From Cololabis saira (lineage: Eukaryota > Chordata > Actinopteri > Beloniformes > Belonidae): a stretch of 64,000 bases of DNA. Where the stretch lies: the NCBI RefSeq assembly GCF_033807715.1, contig NC_084587.1, positions 13,435,017 to 13,499,016 on the forward strand. The letters run 5' to 3'. This document shows positions 39,914 to 51,472 of the stretch, in pieces. How positions within the stretch are numbered: the stretch's first letter is position 1; every line of letters begins with the position of its first letter. Made by a program: the position numbers and the translations under genes. Below the pieces are notes generated by a model that saw only the letters and a list, made by a program, of their open reading frames with translations, did not search any database and was not told the DNA's origin.

Positions 39914-40281
39914 CAGGACTGTCTCAGAAAATTAGAATATTGTGATAAAGTCCTTTTATTTTCTGTAATGCAAAAATGTCATACATTCTGGATTCATTAC
40001 AAATCAACTGAAATATTGCAAGCCTTTTATTATTTTAATAGTGTTGATCATGGCTTACAGTTTAAGAAAACTCAAATATCCTATCTAAAAAAATTAGAAT
40101 ATTCTGGGAATCTTAATCTTAAACTGTAAACCATAATCAGCAATATTAAAATAATAAAAGGCTTGCAATATTTCAGTTGATTTGTAATGAATCCAGAATA
40201 TATATGACTTTTTTTTTTTAAATTGCATTACAGAAAAAAAAGAACTTTATCACAATATTCTAATTTTCTGAGACAGTCCTG
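39914..40281. mobile_element. Near-palindromic MITE (368 bp)
   Basis: The left arm CAGGACTGTCTCAGAAAATT is repeated inverted at the right end, and complementarity continues for most of both arms, including TTGCAATATTTCAGTTGATT. TA flanks lie at 39912-39913 and 40282-40283. Transcripts would fold into one long hairpin. Confidence 0.9.
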
Positions 40282-40283
40282 TA

Positions 40284-41558
40284 GTCTATGCCCATGCTAT
40301 GATGGTGATGATGATGAACAATGTTTGGGGGGAGAGGGGCAGCCAACAACTGAACCAGATTACTTTCAGAAGTGGCCCGCGCCAGCCTGAGCCCACAGAA
40401 TGGACTCAGTTTACTTTTACTTTCAGCCCTTTGCATGGTTCACATCAGTTGCTCCTTCTCGTTCATACATCTATATAAGGAGCAAGTGGTAGCAGTTTCT
40501 CACATGCCAGTCCCACTTTTGAAAACCCACCTCCTCCCCCACCTCGATTCTATGGATGGAGCCCTTCATCACCTTGAATATCTCTACTTTAAGCCTAATA
40601 AATGGGGACTGATTGGAGCCTGGCACCCAAATGTGAATATGTCCTACCATTAATAAAACAGGTGGAACCCTTATAATGAATTGAGGTTAAGTTACTCTTA
40701 TTTTCTCATTTTGGCTTTCATAATTTTGGCTTTCATCATTCCTTTCTTATATCTCCTTGTTGCTTCATCTCCACTGTGAGCTAGTTTCAGTTTTGCTGTC
40801 GCTGCCTGGGATGAGCGGTGACCATATTAACTTCGTTATCCTTGGACAGCTAAACAGAGCTTCCTAAAAGTTACATTTATTTTCTATGTTTATTTTTTTA
40901 AACATATTTGGGCTGCCTTTAAATGTGTAGAAACAATTATCTTGTCATTAGTTTGTGTTGCTCTGCTATTTATGGCGGTGTTATCAAGAATTCCACATTA
41001 AAAACCAACAGGAAATGAAAAACAAAGTTGCTCCCATTTCCTTCTGCATTAATGGCATTCACTTTTCGTACACGCCTTAATTAATACATCTAACACATGA
41101 ACAACAACCCTTTAGATACTACACATTATTTACCAAAACTAAACTATAATGAAGGGGGGAAAATGTGTGAAAAGCAGCATTGGTATTTTTGTAACAATAA
41201 CAAGTTTGGGATGTTTATGTCTGTGGATCATCGCAGCCCCTTAGACGGGAGGCGGGAGGCTCTGGTGCAGCAGTGATTTACAGAACATCCTGTTTACTCT
41301 TTTGGCTTCTGCCCGTTTCGTGTACCTTCTCAGATGGTTAGCCAAATGTGTGAGTCGTTGGCAGTTCCCTCTGCCTCACGTGTGGAGAGTTTGTGTTTCT
41401 TCAGAAGTTGCTTTTTGTTTTGTTTTTTCCATCTGTCTGTGGTGCTGATAGCTGCCATGCTTATCTTTGTGTTGCTTCGGCCTTGGCGCCCAGCCTCTTT
41501 ATCCATGGGGCTTGTGGTGTTCATTTTAGCCAAGCATCTACAGGATCACTGCTGCAGT
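40284..41558. other. No recognised gene or element
   Basis: A 93-codon frame at 40372-40653 has a hydrophobic stretch but no recognisable family. Nothing else supported. Confidence 0.5.
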
Positions 41559-42205
41559 GACTACGTTTACATGCAGTCAAAATTCGGGTTATTGCTAATA
41601 TTCCGGTTAATATTCCGGTTAACATTCGGAATATTCTGTTTACATGGTGATTAATCATTCGGGATATCTCGAGCAAACCAGCGACGCACAGAGAACGTCA
41701 TGACGCAATTACTGTCATTTCCACTTCTTCTTCCTGTATCCAAATTCAAAACAAATGCTGCTTCACGCAACTTTTTGCTCACCTTCTTGTAAATCTCGCT
41801 ATCCCCGTACTTTCTACCGTCTACAAATGCCAAAATGTTCATATCCTTCATTACATTTATGAAGTGATTAGTCTCCTCCTCACTCCAAAAGTGTGGCGTG
41901 GTCTTGTGTTTCTCCGTGTTTATAAGAACTTCCTGGACTCAAAAGACCAGGATTCCTTGTGAACAGAGCATGCGAAGAAAACAAATTCCTGTTCCGTTTG
42001 ATGGGGATATCCCGTTTGGCGTTTACATGACCGAATATTCAGGTTTTAAAAGCAGTGACCCAGGGGTCATATTCGGGTTTTTAAAAACCGGAATATGAGC
42101 AAATTCGGGTTAAAAGGGGTTATTGGTGTTTACATGGCCGTGCAAATTCGGGTTATTGCCAATATTCGGGTTTCAAAAGGGTTATTGATGCATGTAAACG
42201 CAGTC
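41559..42205. mobile_element. MITE with GTTTACATGCA termini
   Basis: GACTACGTTTACATGCA at the left and TGCATGTAAACGCAGTC at the right are inverted. Internal motifs ATTCGGGTTATTGC and TGTTTACATGG occur in several orientations. The duplication is ambiguous (AGT, or up to CAGTG), so the superfamily is undecided. Confidence 0.78.
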
Positions 42206-43097
42206 AGTGATGTACACATCTCCCCATGGGTCTGCGTTGGTCCCAGGATTAAATAGAGAGAACATGCTTTGTCATTTAGCCTTGGTAAAGGGTCGTAAAG
42301 GCATCCAACTTAATTATGATCTCAGGTAAATCTCCGGTCAGTTGTCCATGTATTAGGGTCATCAGAGCTCGGTCCCCAATCTACATTTCCCTGTGATTTA
42401 GAGCTAAAAACACAATGTATGTAAATGACCTGAAACGCTCTTTACACTCCGATCACAAACAATTAATTAAAAGCTATTATGTAAAGAACAACCGTGCATC
42501 ACCCAGTCTGGGCCAAGCTTGTCCCTACTTTGGCCGGCGGCCCCAAGCACATTCAAGACCAGTCTGGAGGGGTCCAGGTCTTGGTTGAAGTCTGACCGGT
42601 GCTGCTGCTGGTGGCGTTTCTGCTTTAGCCTCCTAACTGGGCATAGACGAGGCTGGCAACAGTTCTGACAGGGCTCGGTTGGAGTTCCAGCAGACCTCAT
42701 TTTGGCGGTCCATGTTTCAGATGGATGTCATTATTGAAACTACATCTGAAACAATTCAATCAGAACGAATGTAATGTCACCTTAGTTAGTATTATGGGTT
42801 CACATGAGCCAACTAAAATAGGTTTGTAATAGATAATAGGTCAGTTACAAATTGTAACTTGAGTTAAACTTGCTTGTTCCATCCGACTTCTTTTTCGTTC
42901 AACTAATTAGTGTGCATTTTGCGATTATACAGGGTATAAAGTCAGTTCCTCTCACGATAGTGTCCCACGTAAACTAGCTTCACAGCTTTTCTTCAGAATT
43001 GATTCAGGTGGTTCAGTCTCTTTATACAGTCGTGCGTTTGTTTGTCTGCTTTGGAGATGTGGCTTCGCAGGAAGTTGTGACCAAAGCGGGTTCTTCT
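42206..43097. other. No recognised gene or element
   Basis: Nothing supported apart from its junction with the dispersed repeat at 43098. Confidence 0.55.
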
Positions 43098-43350
43098 TTT
43101 TAATTCTGTTCGTTCAAAATCAAACTGACTCTTACTGAGTTTTTTAAACCTCTACTTCCATAAATTTAAGGAGTCATAATGTGAACAAGAACTCCGGTTC
43201 TGCAGGGATTCAATACAAAAATTAGAAACTATAAACTGTATAGATTGACAGATAACTTATCAATTCAAACATTTGTTGGTCATCATTTTGGTGGCATAAT
43301 AAAAAGTAAAACACCTTTTACTGTTGTTTCTATCAGTAAAGATAATATAC
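43098..43350 (+). repeat. Dispersed repeat, copy 2 (empty site)
   Basis: This is the same repeat as at 35780-36530 with no MITE at TGA 43126-43128, and with about 70 extra bases (about 43200-43270). The family is not recognised. Confidence 0.75.
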
Positions 43351-44170
43351 AGTTTAGTACTCGTTAGAAAATACATATTATTATGTATTATGATGATGAT
43401 TCTTTTTCCAGCAATTGCATGTTACTTCAGATGTAATTTGTGGTTATGAGTAGGCCTACTATTGTTATAACAGAAACTCAACGAGGGATTTAATCATACT
43501 GGTATGTTGACAGACTTAAATGCCAGTTTTTCGGTCCTCTCCCTCTTTGATCGAGGATTAAAATGTTCCGTGTCTGCTTTGTGGTCACATCTGGTCAAAC
43601 TCTCCCGTCTACAATTTTCAAATCATATTAATAACTCATTACAGAAAATTCTGTTTCATTATGGCTATTACCAGCAGTGCACACACAACACACACGCCAC
43701 GTAAGTGGTGTGAAGCTGGTGCAACCATGTCCCCTGTTGTTCAACAATTAAAACTTGATGGTCATTTAGAAATGTGACATTTCCAGTTCTTGCCCAGATT
43801 TCTCTCTCTCCAACTCTCATTAGTCATCGCTGAGAAGCTTTAATCAGTATGAACTTCGTAAACTTTTTGGATCTTTACTTTCAAAATAGAGCTGTTTTGT
43901 AGGATCACTTAATACGCAATACACCAAGGTGCATATTAAAAGCTTATTTCCATGGGTTTTTTTTTGTTCTCGTTCTTGAAACCCACACAGCAAAGACTCT
44001 GTGGAGAGTGGGATGGTAACTATGGAAGGCAATTAACCGTGGAGCTTATGTGCCTATTTTCTGTCGATGTCTTACCTCACTATAGTCTCATGTACCGTTT
44101 TGGTTTGAACATTTTGGTCCCAGTAACATTTTCCAGAACATTGATGGTGACCCACATGTGCAAATAATGG
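43351..44170. other. No recognised gene or element
   Basis: A stretch near 43480-43510 (GAGGGATTTAATCATACTGG) loosely resembles 36955-36980, so the dispersed repeat may extend here. No gene is supported. Confidence 0.45.
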
Positions 44171-44178
44171 CAGATACT

Positions 44179-44937
44179 CAGTACTGGAGTTGAGGGGGGA
44201 TGAGGGGGGATGGCATCCCCCCTGAAATAAAAACAGTCAAAATCATCCCCCCTGTAAAACTGCCATCCCCCCTTTCCATCCCTTATGTCATTTCATCAAT
44301 GAATGTGGTTTTACTGCTATTTCAACATTTAGAGTCATCACCAGAAAAATAACACCAGAAAAATTACTTATTTGACAATTTTCACCTGTTTCAAGTAAAT
44401 TTTCACTTGAAATAAAAAGGAAATTCTGCAGGAAAAGATTTATTTTCTTATTACAAGCAAAACAATCTTGTTCCACTGGCAGATTTTTCTACTTATTTCA
44501 AGTGAAAATCTACTTGAAAAAGGTGAAAATTGTTGTTTTTTCCAGTGATGAGTCTTGTTTTAAGTGTAATGAGATTTTTTTTTATTAAAATGAGACATTT
44601 TAACTAGAAATAAGACAAATATTCTTGTTAAGATTTTGAGTTTTTGCAGTGATCCATTTTACTTATCCTGTGAAGGACAGAGTCATATTGATAAGTTCAG
44701 AAAACTGTTTTTTATTGTTGTGTTTTGATGTATTTGATGTAAGCCCAGTGGATATTTAAAGCTTACAGAAGGCTGCATTTAACTGCTGCTATGTCATTCC
44801 TGCAGTATTTCTGAAGGTGTTTTGGTCAGTGCTATTATTTGTAATATATTATATTATTTGTAATCAGCACAAATTATCTGTCCCCATATGATAAAATCCA
44901 CCATCCCCCCTGATTTTATTTTACAACTCGAGTACTG
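44179..44937. mobile_element. hAT-like MITE, family C, with G6 runs
   Basis: Ends CAGTACTGGAGTTG and CAACTCGAGTACTG are inverted. A perfect 8-bp duplication CAGATACT is at 44171-44178 and 44938-44945. GGGGGGATG or its complement appears several times near both ends, and a longer inverted pair (TTTCAAGTAAATTTTCAC / GTGAAAATCTACTTGAAA) lies in the middle. Confidence 0.9.
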
Positions 44938-44945
44938 CAGATACT

Positions 44946-45691
44946 CATGAGATATGTTGAGATAATGATCCATGATTTATCACAATCATCTTTGCTGCTT
45001 AATGTAAACAGCTCCTTTCATTCTGAGAAACCCAATAAATATAACATAAACTTTAGTCCGCCTCTGTGCACTCAGACTGATGCACACACGCTGCTGCTGA
45101 CATGAAACCTGCTGCTCTGCTATAGTTGACAGCAAATTGGATGACGTGCCCTGCTGAGTCATATTGTACTTTGATATTTGAAACAAGAGATGGGGTTTTA
45201 ACCTCGAACTGTACAATTTAATTACTCATACCTGAGCCGAAATGTCCCATGTGCTTATTTGATACCACTGAGCTTGATTTCAAGGAAGCCAAACACAACG
45301 TTCTAGCAATGTTGACAATGCAGCATTTCAAAAAAAGAGGCAAGCTACCGATTTAGTGCAGCTGTACATTTTGTCTAGCTCTGGACGATGGGCGGTCTGG
45401 AGATACACTCAAGATGATTGTTGTGGATGTGTTTCATTAGTCCACTGCTCTGTATTGTAAGAGTGCAGCTCTATCTGTGCAATCATGCAGTGACCACATA
45501 TGAGGATGCTTTCATCCCTGCTCAGGTGCAGTAGCGATATGTAGCAACTAATTGTCGATGTAATAGTTTGCCTTGTGACGTTGCTGTTGAGGCTATTGCA
45601 CATAGTCACTGCAAACATCCAGTTCTGCTCCTCTTATGTATCTTAACTGTAATAAAACGATCTACAAACAGCAGCATTAAAAGGAGTACAT
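44946..45691. other. No recognised gene or element
   Basis: Spacer between hAT-like families C and A. Nothing supported. Confidence 0.6.
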
Positions 45692-45699
45692 ACTAGATG

Positions 45700-46396
45700 C
45701 AGAGGTGTCAAGTAACAAAGTACAAATACTTCGTTACCTTACTTAAGTAGAAATTTTGGTTATCTATACTTCACTGGAGTAATTATTTTTCAGACGACTT
45801 TTTACTTTTACTCATTACATTTTCACGCAATTATCTGTACTTTTTACTCCTTACATTTTAAAAACAGCCTCGTTACTCTATTTCATTTCGGCCTTTAAAA
45901 AAAAACTATCCAGTTAAATTGCTCCATCCAGATAGAGTGAATTTGGTTGTGGTTGTTTCAGATGTTCTTGTCTAGTTTTGTTCTTACATCCGTTCCCTCA
46001 GATTCCTGCAACTAAACTTGGATGTACATTCCAATAAGCATTAGGATAAATGATAACATGCCTCTGAAGTTTGACTTTTTGCACCATAACAATACTTATA
46101 GGCAACTAGTCATCATATCTTCTGCTCTCTGAAACACATGTTAATGCTCAATAGTACACATAAATGGTTCTTTCATATATTTGCATTATACTAAGATGCA
46201 TTCATTTTCAATGGCTTTTATCCTTAATGGCTTTTTTCCCCCTTACATTACTTTTACTTTTATACTTTAAGTAGTTTTGAAACCAGTACTTTTATACTTT
46301 TACTCGAGTAAAAAACTTGAGTTGATACTTCAACTTCTACTTCTAGTATCTATACTTCTACCTGAGTAATGAATGTGAATACTTTTGACACCTCTG
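45700..46396 (-). mobile_element. hAT-like MITE, family A copy 3 (inverted)
   Basis: This is the same family in reverse orientation, starting CAGAGGTGTCAAGTAAC. A perfect 8-bp duplication ACTAGATG is at 45692-45699 and 46397-46404. Confidence 0.93.
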
Positions 46397-46404
46397 ACTA
46401 GATG

Positions 46405-47189
46405 TAATAAATGATGTGTAGCCTTTGACTTGATATTATGGATTTCATTGTAAAGCATCCATAAACAGCTCACCGAGCTCCACAAGCTCCACAAGATGGC
46501 TGCTTGAATCAAAAGCCGCTCACGGACTTCTGCCTCTGAAGTGCCGTTAGGATCTCCACCCTGCGATGAATCCAATCATACTGGCTTATCTGCCCTCTTG
46601 AAAACTTTGTTCAATACCCGCATCTAATACTGCCATCATTAAGTACAAGGTAGTCTCTGTCAAGACTTTTCTCATTTATGATGTCAAGTTGATGGAAGAA
46701 CTAGCAGGTAATATCAGAGCAGGGCTGTCCCTTTTTAAATTCAAAAACTTCATGAAAACGTAATTATCCTGAAGATACTTCCTCTCCTCACACCTGAAAT
46801 CCGCTAATGTGCTATTTTTGTTTGCAGTTCATTTTCTGTTCACTTGCTTTCTGTTTGGATTTAGTAATTAACGCTGTCACAATGGTTGTGACAGCGTTCA
46901 TTTAATGATGCTTGAATGTCCATTTGCAAGTAACTTGGGATAAAATATCTGCCAAACAGTATATTTAGGGAAATCAACTGTACATTTGAATTTCAGACTT
47001 ATACATGACATACAATGTATCAAACAAGTAAAAAAAACAGAAACAGGAACTTAGACCTATGAGTTTTGTTTGTTTCTCTTTTTTGTGTATCTAAGTACCA
47101 TATATCATTAAGATTAAAATGTGCAACTGATGTTTTTTTTGTATGTGCAATGTAATGGTGCTTGCAGTATATTATAAACCCTATGAATG
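46405..47189. other. No recognised gene; holds one hairpin
   Basis: Apart from the hairpin at 46870-46898 nothing is supported. Confidence 0.6.
46870..46898. repeat. Perfect 13-bp hairpin
   Basis: The arm AACGCTGTCACAA is separated by TGG from its exact complement. No T-tract terminator logic applies here, and no host transcript is known. Confidence 0.95.
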
Positions 47190-48010
47190 ATGGATGAATG
47201 GAAATTTCTACGAAATAAGGGAGTGGAGTATTTATCTACATTGTTCAACAACATCTTGGAGAATGAACGAATTCATCAGGAACAGAGGGAAGGTGTAATG
47301 TTTTCAGGAATAAAAAGGGTGATGTCCATAATTCTAACAACAATCAAGAGCTGATGATGAGTAGCGGAAGCTCGGTTATAAAAGGTGCTCATGATTTGTG
47401 AGCAGCAGCACCATTTCATACCAACAAAGAGCTCCACAGGTGCAATGTTTGCTTTGGGAATATTGATGGAGATGGTCAAAGGGACTCACAGTGTTTCTTT
47501 GCAGATTTAGAAAAATGTACAAGAGACTGGGGGAAAGGAGGTCTGGAGCAATAGAAAAGTTTGTGAGTTTGGTACAAGACACGTATGAGGATGGTATTAT
47601 GTGTGGAATAGGAGATTCAGTTGAGGTGGGACTATATGAAGGATTGGCTCTGAGTCCCTTCTTGTTTATTGTAGTGATGGACACGCTGACAAATGAAGTT
47701 AGACAAAAGTCTTCATGAACCATGATGTTTGCAGATGATATTTTGCTCTGTAGTAAAGGAAGGGAGCAGGTGGTGGAGGTCAGTTGCAGGAAAGACGAAA
47801 GACATAAGACATGAGTGCAAATGAGAGGAAAGCAGGTGGATAGGGTGCAAGGAGTAGAGGTGGAAAAAAAGGGTGCAAGAGTCGAAATACAGGGGCAAAG
47901 TTGATCAAAGTAATTAGGAGTCTGGAAAATAGGTGAAGAAAAGAGTGCAGGCAGGATGGAGTGAGTGTCTGGAGGGGTGTCTGGGTGTGAAGACACCAAG
48001 AGTGACAAGC
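47190..48010 (+). pseudogene. Non-LTR retrotransposon reverse transcriptase, degraded
   Basis: Pieces of a reverse transcriptase can be read in order across frames: EWKFLRNKGVEYLSTLFN (about 47196), FRNKKGDVHNSNNN (about 47300), HFIPTKSSTGAMFALGI (about 47413), ADLEK (about 47502), VQDTYEDG, ALSPFLFIVVMD, then after a TGA at 47716 the catalytic FADDILL (about 47730), and finally VKKRVQAGW (about 47937). These match the RTE-like LINEs abundant in fish. Frameshifts and stops show it is dead. The 217-codon antisense open frame is a shadow. Confidence 0.8.
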
Positions 48011-49566
48011 AGAATGCACACCGAGTCATGTAGCTCTGTCAATGTTGGATCACAGACGATATCTGCTATTTTTCAAAATATTTATAGTTTTTAAAAATTA
48101 ATAAAATACTGTGTGGGTGGAAAAAAAATTTAAAAAAATAAATCAGCGCTGAAGAGAATGCTATGCAGGGAATGCGCCGCTCTGGACTGAGAAAGCTCAT
48201 ATCTTAGATCTAACTCAGAAAATATCACAGTGCTGCTCATTTCTAATGTTTTGATCAGGTCATTCATTTTGTGACCAAGGCGTCTCGCTGTCGGTGTCGG
48301 TGTATTATTTTGTACAATGCTATCGCCCATTTTAATATAGGTTCAAGTTCCACAGATGCCATTACAACAGTGTTTATTTTGATTCAAGCTCTTCTGGTGA
48401 TAAAACCATGCATTACATAACTTTTTTTGTGTGTGAAAGAAATAATGTAACCAAGAGAGCTGCACACTAAATCTAGTTATGATTCTCATAAATAAAAAAT
48501 GAGATCAAACATGGCATGAGCCACACTCGGTGGCATTTGTAATATACAAGGTAATAATATAATGATTTCACTCCTCTTTCCAGCCTTCTACACTTGGAGG
48601 TAGATGTTCTATTTGTAATGGCACTAATTGGATATTGGAAAAGTGAGATAAATGCTTCCATTTCCATGTGGTTCAATCAACGGTGAATGCTACAAATTGC
48701 CATGGTCTGATGAAAGTGCTCTTTGAAGCACAGATACAAGGTGAAAATCAACTCCTCGAAATGCAGAGAGGGTGAGAGTCACACATTCAGATGTTGCCTC
48801 GGGTGTAACAGTGAAGCTTAAGTGAAGAAAATGCATCCTTGTTTGATGCAAATCAGCTTTAATTTACAGACCCCACAAAAAGAGAGGTTTCCTGTTGTAG
48901 TTTTTCCCTTAAACTAAACATGAGATGTGACTCATCTAATTTGCTACAAAATGTGGCAAAGCAAGACACATTGTGAGAAAACTGTGACCACTTGACCTTT
49001 CAAACATTTTAACTTTTGAGCAGTCATGTATAAAGTGATATCAAGGGACGATATGGATCTCCAGCACTCCAGCCGGATAAGATGGCACGGAGCCAAAGTC
49101 TTGAGGCAGAATGCTTTACTGAAAGTTCAACGACAGAAAAGGAATCATTTGCGTGTGTTGTGTTTCCATGTACAAATATCTGGGCCAGCAACATGACAAA
49201 TGGCACTTTAAATACATGTAGGCAACAGATGACCTCTTTATCAGCTGGAAATGTAATTTCAAACATGTAAAATGATAGCCATGGAAAGACATAAATCACT
49301 TGAAAAGATTTTTATTTTTGTTTTTAATATAGTTGTGACAGACTCTTTGATGAATGGCAAAGGATGAAAAAGCAGAAAACAGCTGTAGAGAAAACAAAAA
49401 GCTCAAATACCACGACTGTTGATAGAAGTCAAAAGCTAAAGTGATGGAGATTGGACACTTTTCATTTCTGGTTACATTTAGAAAAACATCAGGCAGAGAA
49501 GCATGAATGCATTTCTTTCTTGTTGCTAAAACACTGCACCATGGAGCTCATATAGCGTCAACATGA
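48011..49566. other. No recognised gene or element
   Basis: Short frames only (up to 91 codons). Nothing supported. Confidence 0.6.
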
Positions 49567-49717
49567 TATACATTCACCGGCCACTTTATTAGGTACACCC
49601 GTCCAACCGCTCGTTAACGCAAATTTCTAATCAGCCAATCACATAACAGCAAGTCAATGCATTTAGGCATGTAGACACGGTCAATAAGATCTGCTGCAGT
49701 TCAAACCGAGCATCAGA

Positions 49718-51460
49718 ATGAGGAAGAAAGATGATTTAAGTGACTTTGAACAAGGCATGGTTGTTGGTGCCAGTTGTTGGGCTGGTTTGAGTATTTCAGA
49801 AACTGGTGATCTACTGGGATTTTAACATTTCTAGGGTTTATAGAGAATGGTCCGAAAAAGAGAAAATATCCTTTGTTTTATCCAGTTTTGTGGGCGCAAA
49901 TCCTTTGTTGATGCCAGAGGTCAGAGAAGAATGGCCAGACTGGTTCGAGCTGATAGAAAGACAACAGTAACTCAAACAACCACTCGTTACAACTGAGGTA
50001 TGCAGAAGAGCATCTCTGAATGCACAACAGGTCCAACCTTGAGGCGGATGGGCTACAGCAGCAGAAGACCACACCGGGTGCCACTCCTGTCAGCTAAGAA
50101 CAGGAAACTAATGGCGCTTTTGCACTAGTACCTACTCAGCGCGACTCTACCCGCCTCGCCTCGGTTTGGAACTTTTCCACTAGGGGTTGAGGCGGGTGGA
50201 GGCGTGCCGAGTAGATACTTTTTCTGTACCTATTCTGCCGAGGCTCTAAGCGGCTGAGTCGACCCTGTATCTGACGTCATCACACTACACACCACCAATT
50301 GGGCAGGGGGCGGGGCCGTCAGACGTTTGAATCGGGAAGCGGGAATCAGCGCAAGAGCGGCTTGTGACTTCCTCATTTTATTCAACGGGCAATGGCAGCG
50401 CAAATGTCTGTTTCATGATCCAACTCTGACGTGCAGATGTTCATAAACCTGGTGGCTGAGGAGAGAATTAAAAAGGGATCTAGACGGGCGACAAGGAACA
50501 ACCAGATCCACCAGCAGCTCTGTCACTTCTCAGCCGCTCGCGGCTCCCAGCTGACTTCTCAGCAGTGCCAACACAAACAAACAAAAAAAAAAGCATCGCC
50601 GCTTGAAGCTTCTTTCACTCTAATTTTTTTACTTGATATCGAACACAAGTCACAGACCAAGCAGCACATATATCATCTCCTCCATGTTCTACATCTTTAG
50701 TGTCTTCTCCGTTTAGATCACACAATCAAATATGTTACAGCAGCTTCACTTGTTTGTTTCTCATCTGGGTGTATAGAAACAAACAAGACGTGGCGAGTCG
50801 AGTCGCGCTGAGTAGGTACTAGTATAAAAGCGCCATAAGGCTACAATTCGCACAGGCTCACCAAAATTGGCCAGAAGAAGATTTGAAAAAAGTTGCCTGG
50901 TCTGATGAGTCTGGATTTCTGCTGCAACATTCAGATACTAAGGTCAGAATTTGGAGTCAACAACATGAAAGCATGGATCCATCCTGCCTTGTATCAACGG
51001 TCCAGGCTGGTGGTGGTGTAATGGTGTGGGGGATATTTTCCTGGCACACTTTGGGCCCATTAGTACCAATTGAGCAATTGTTGCTGACCATGTCCATCCC
51101 AGAGTACCATCTTCTGATGGCTACTTCCAGCAGGATAAGACACCACGTCATAAAGCGTGAATCATCTCAGACTGGTTTCTTGAACATGACAATAAGTTCA
51201 CTGTACTCAAATGGCCGCACAGTCACCGGATCTCAATCCAATGGAGCACCTCGGTGGAAACGGGATATTGGCATCATGGATGTGCAGCCCACAAATCTGC
51301 AGCAAATGCGTGAAGCTACAGTATCATGTCAATATGGACCAAACTCTCTGACGAATGTTTCCAGTACCTTTTTTGAATCTATGCCACAAAGGATTGAGGC
51401 AGTTCTGAAGGAAAAAGCGGTCCAACCTGGTACGAGCAAGGCATACCTAATAAAGTGGCT
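49718..51460 (+). pseudogene. Tc1-like transposase pseudogene
   Basis: The frame starts MRKKDDLSDFEQGMVVG, hits a stop near 49825, and continues through shifted frames. VAWSDESGF (about 50894) holds the first catalytic Asp. GYFQQDKTPRHKA (about 51118) holds the second Asp and SPDLNPMEHL (about 51227) the third acidic site, each in a different frame from the neighbouring open segment. The 196-codon open frame at 50883-51473 is only partly in the true frame. A MITE splits the gene at 50112. Confidence 0.88.
50112..50835 (+). mobile_element. PIF/Harbinger-like MITE copy 2, inside the Tc1 transposase
   Basis: Ends TGGCGCTTTTGCACTAGTAC and GTACTAGTATAAAAGCGCCA are inverted. TAA is duplicated at 50109-50111 and 50836-50838. 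It carries an open segment (50431-50700) reading VQMFINLVAEERIKK...ATRNNQIHQQL...QLTSQQC, resembling the start of a Myb/SANT-like DNA-binding domain of the kind encoded by Harbinger elements. Confidence 0.9.
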
Positions 51461-51472
51461 GGTGAGTGTATA

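Larger units (their letters stand above)
49569..51470 (+). mobile_element. Tc1-like transposon, interrupted
   Basis: Ends TACATTCACCGGCCACTTTA and TAAAGTGGCTGGTGAGTGTA are inverted, flanked by TA (49567-49568, 51471-51472). Without the insert at 50112-50835 and one TAA copy the element would be about 1175 bases, a typical non-intact Tc1 length. Confidence 0.9.

Noticed and set aside
40372..40653. 93-codon frame with a hydrophobic segment that might be a signal peptide
   Set aside because: No recognisable family, no splice or promoter context, and length within chance for 64 kb.
47376..48029. 217-codon minus-strand open frame
   Set aside because: It is antisense to the reverse-transcriptase remnant, which explains the region on the + strand.
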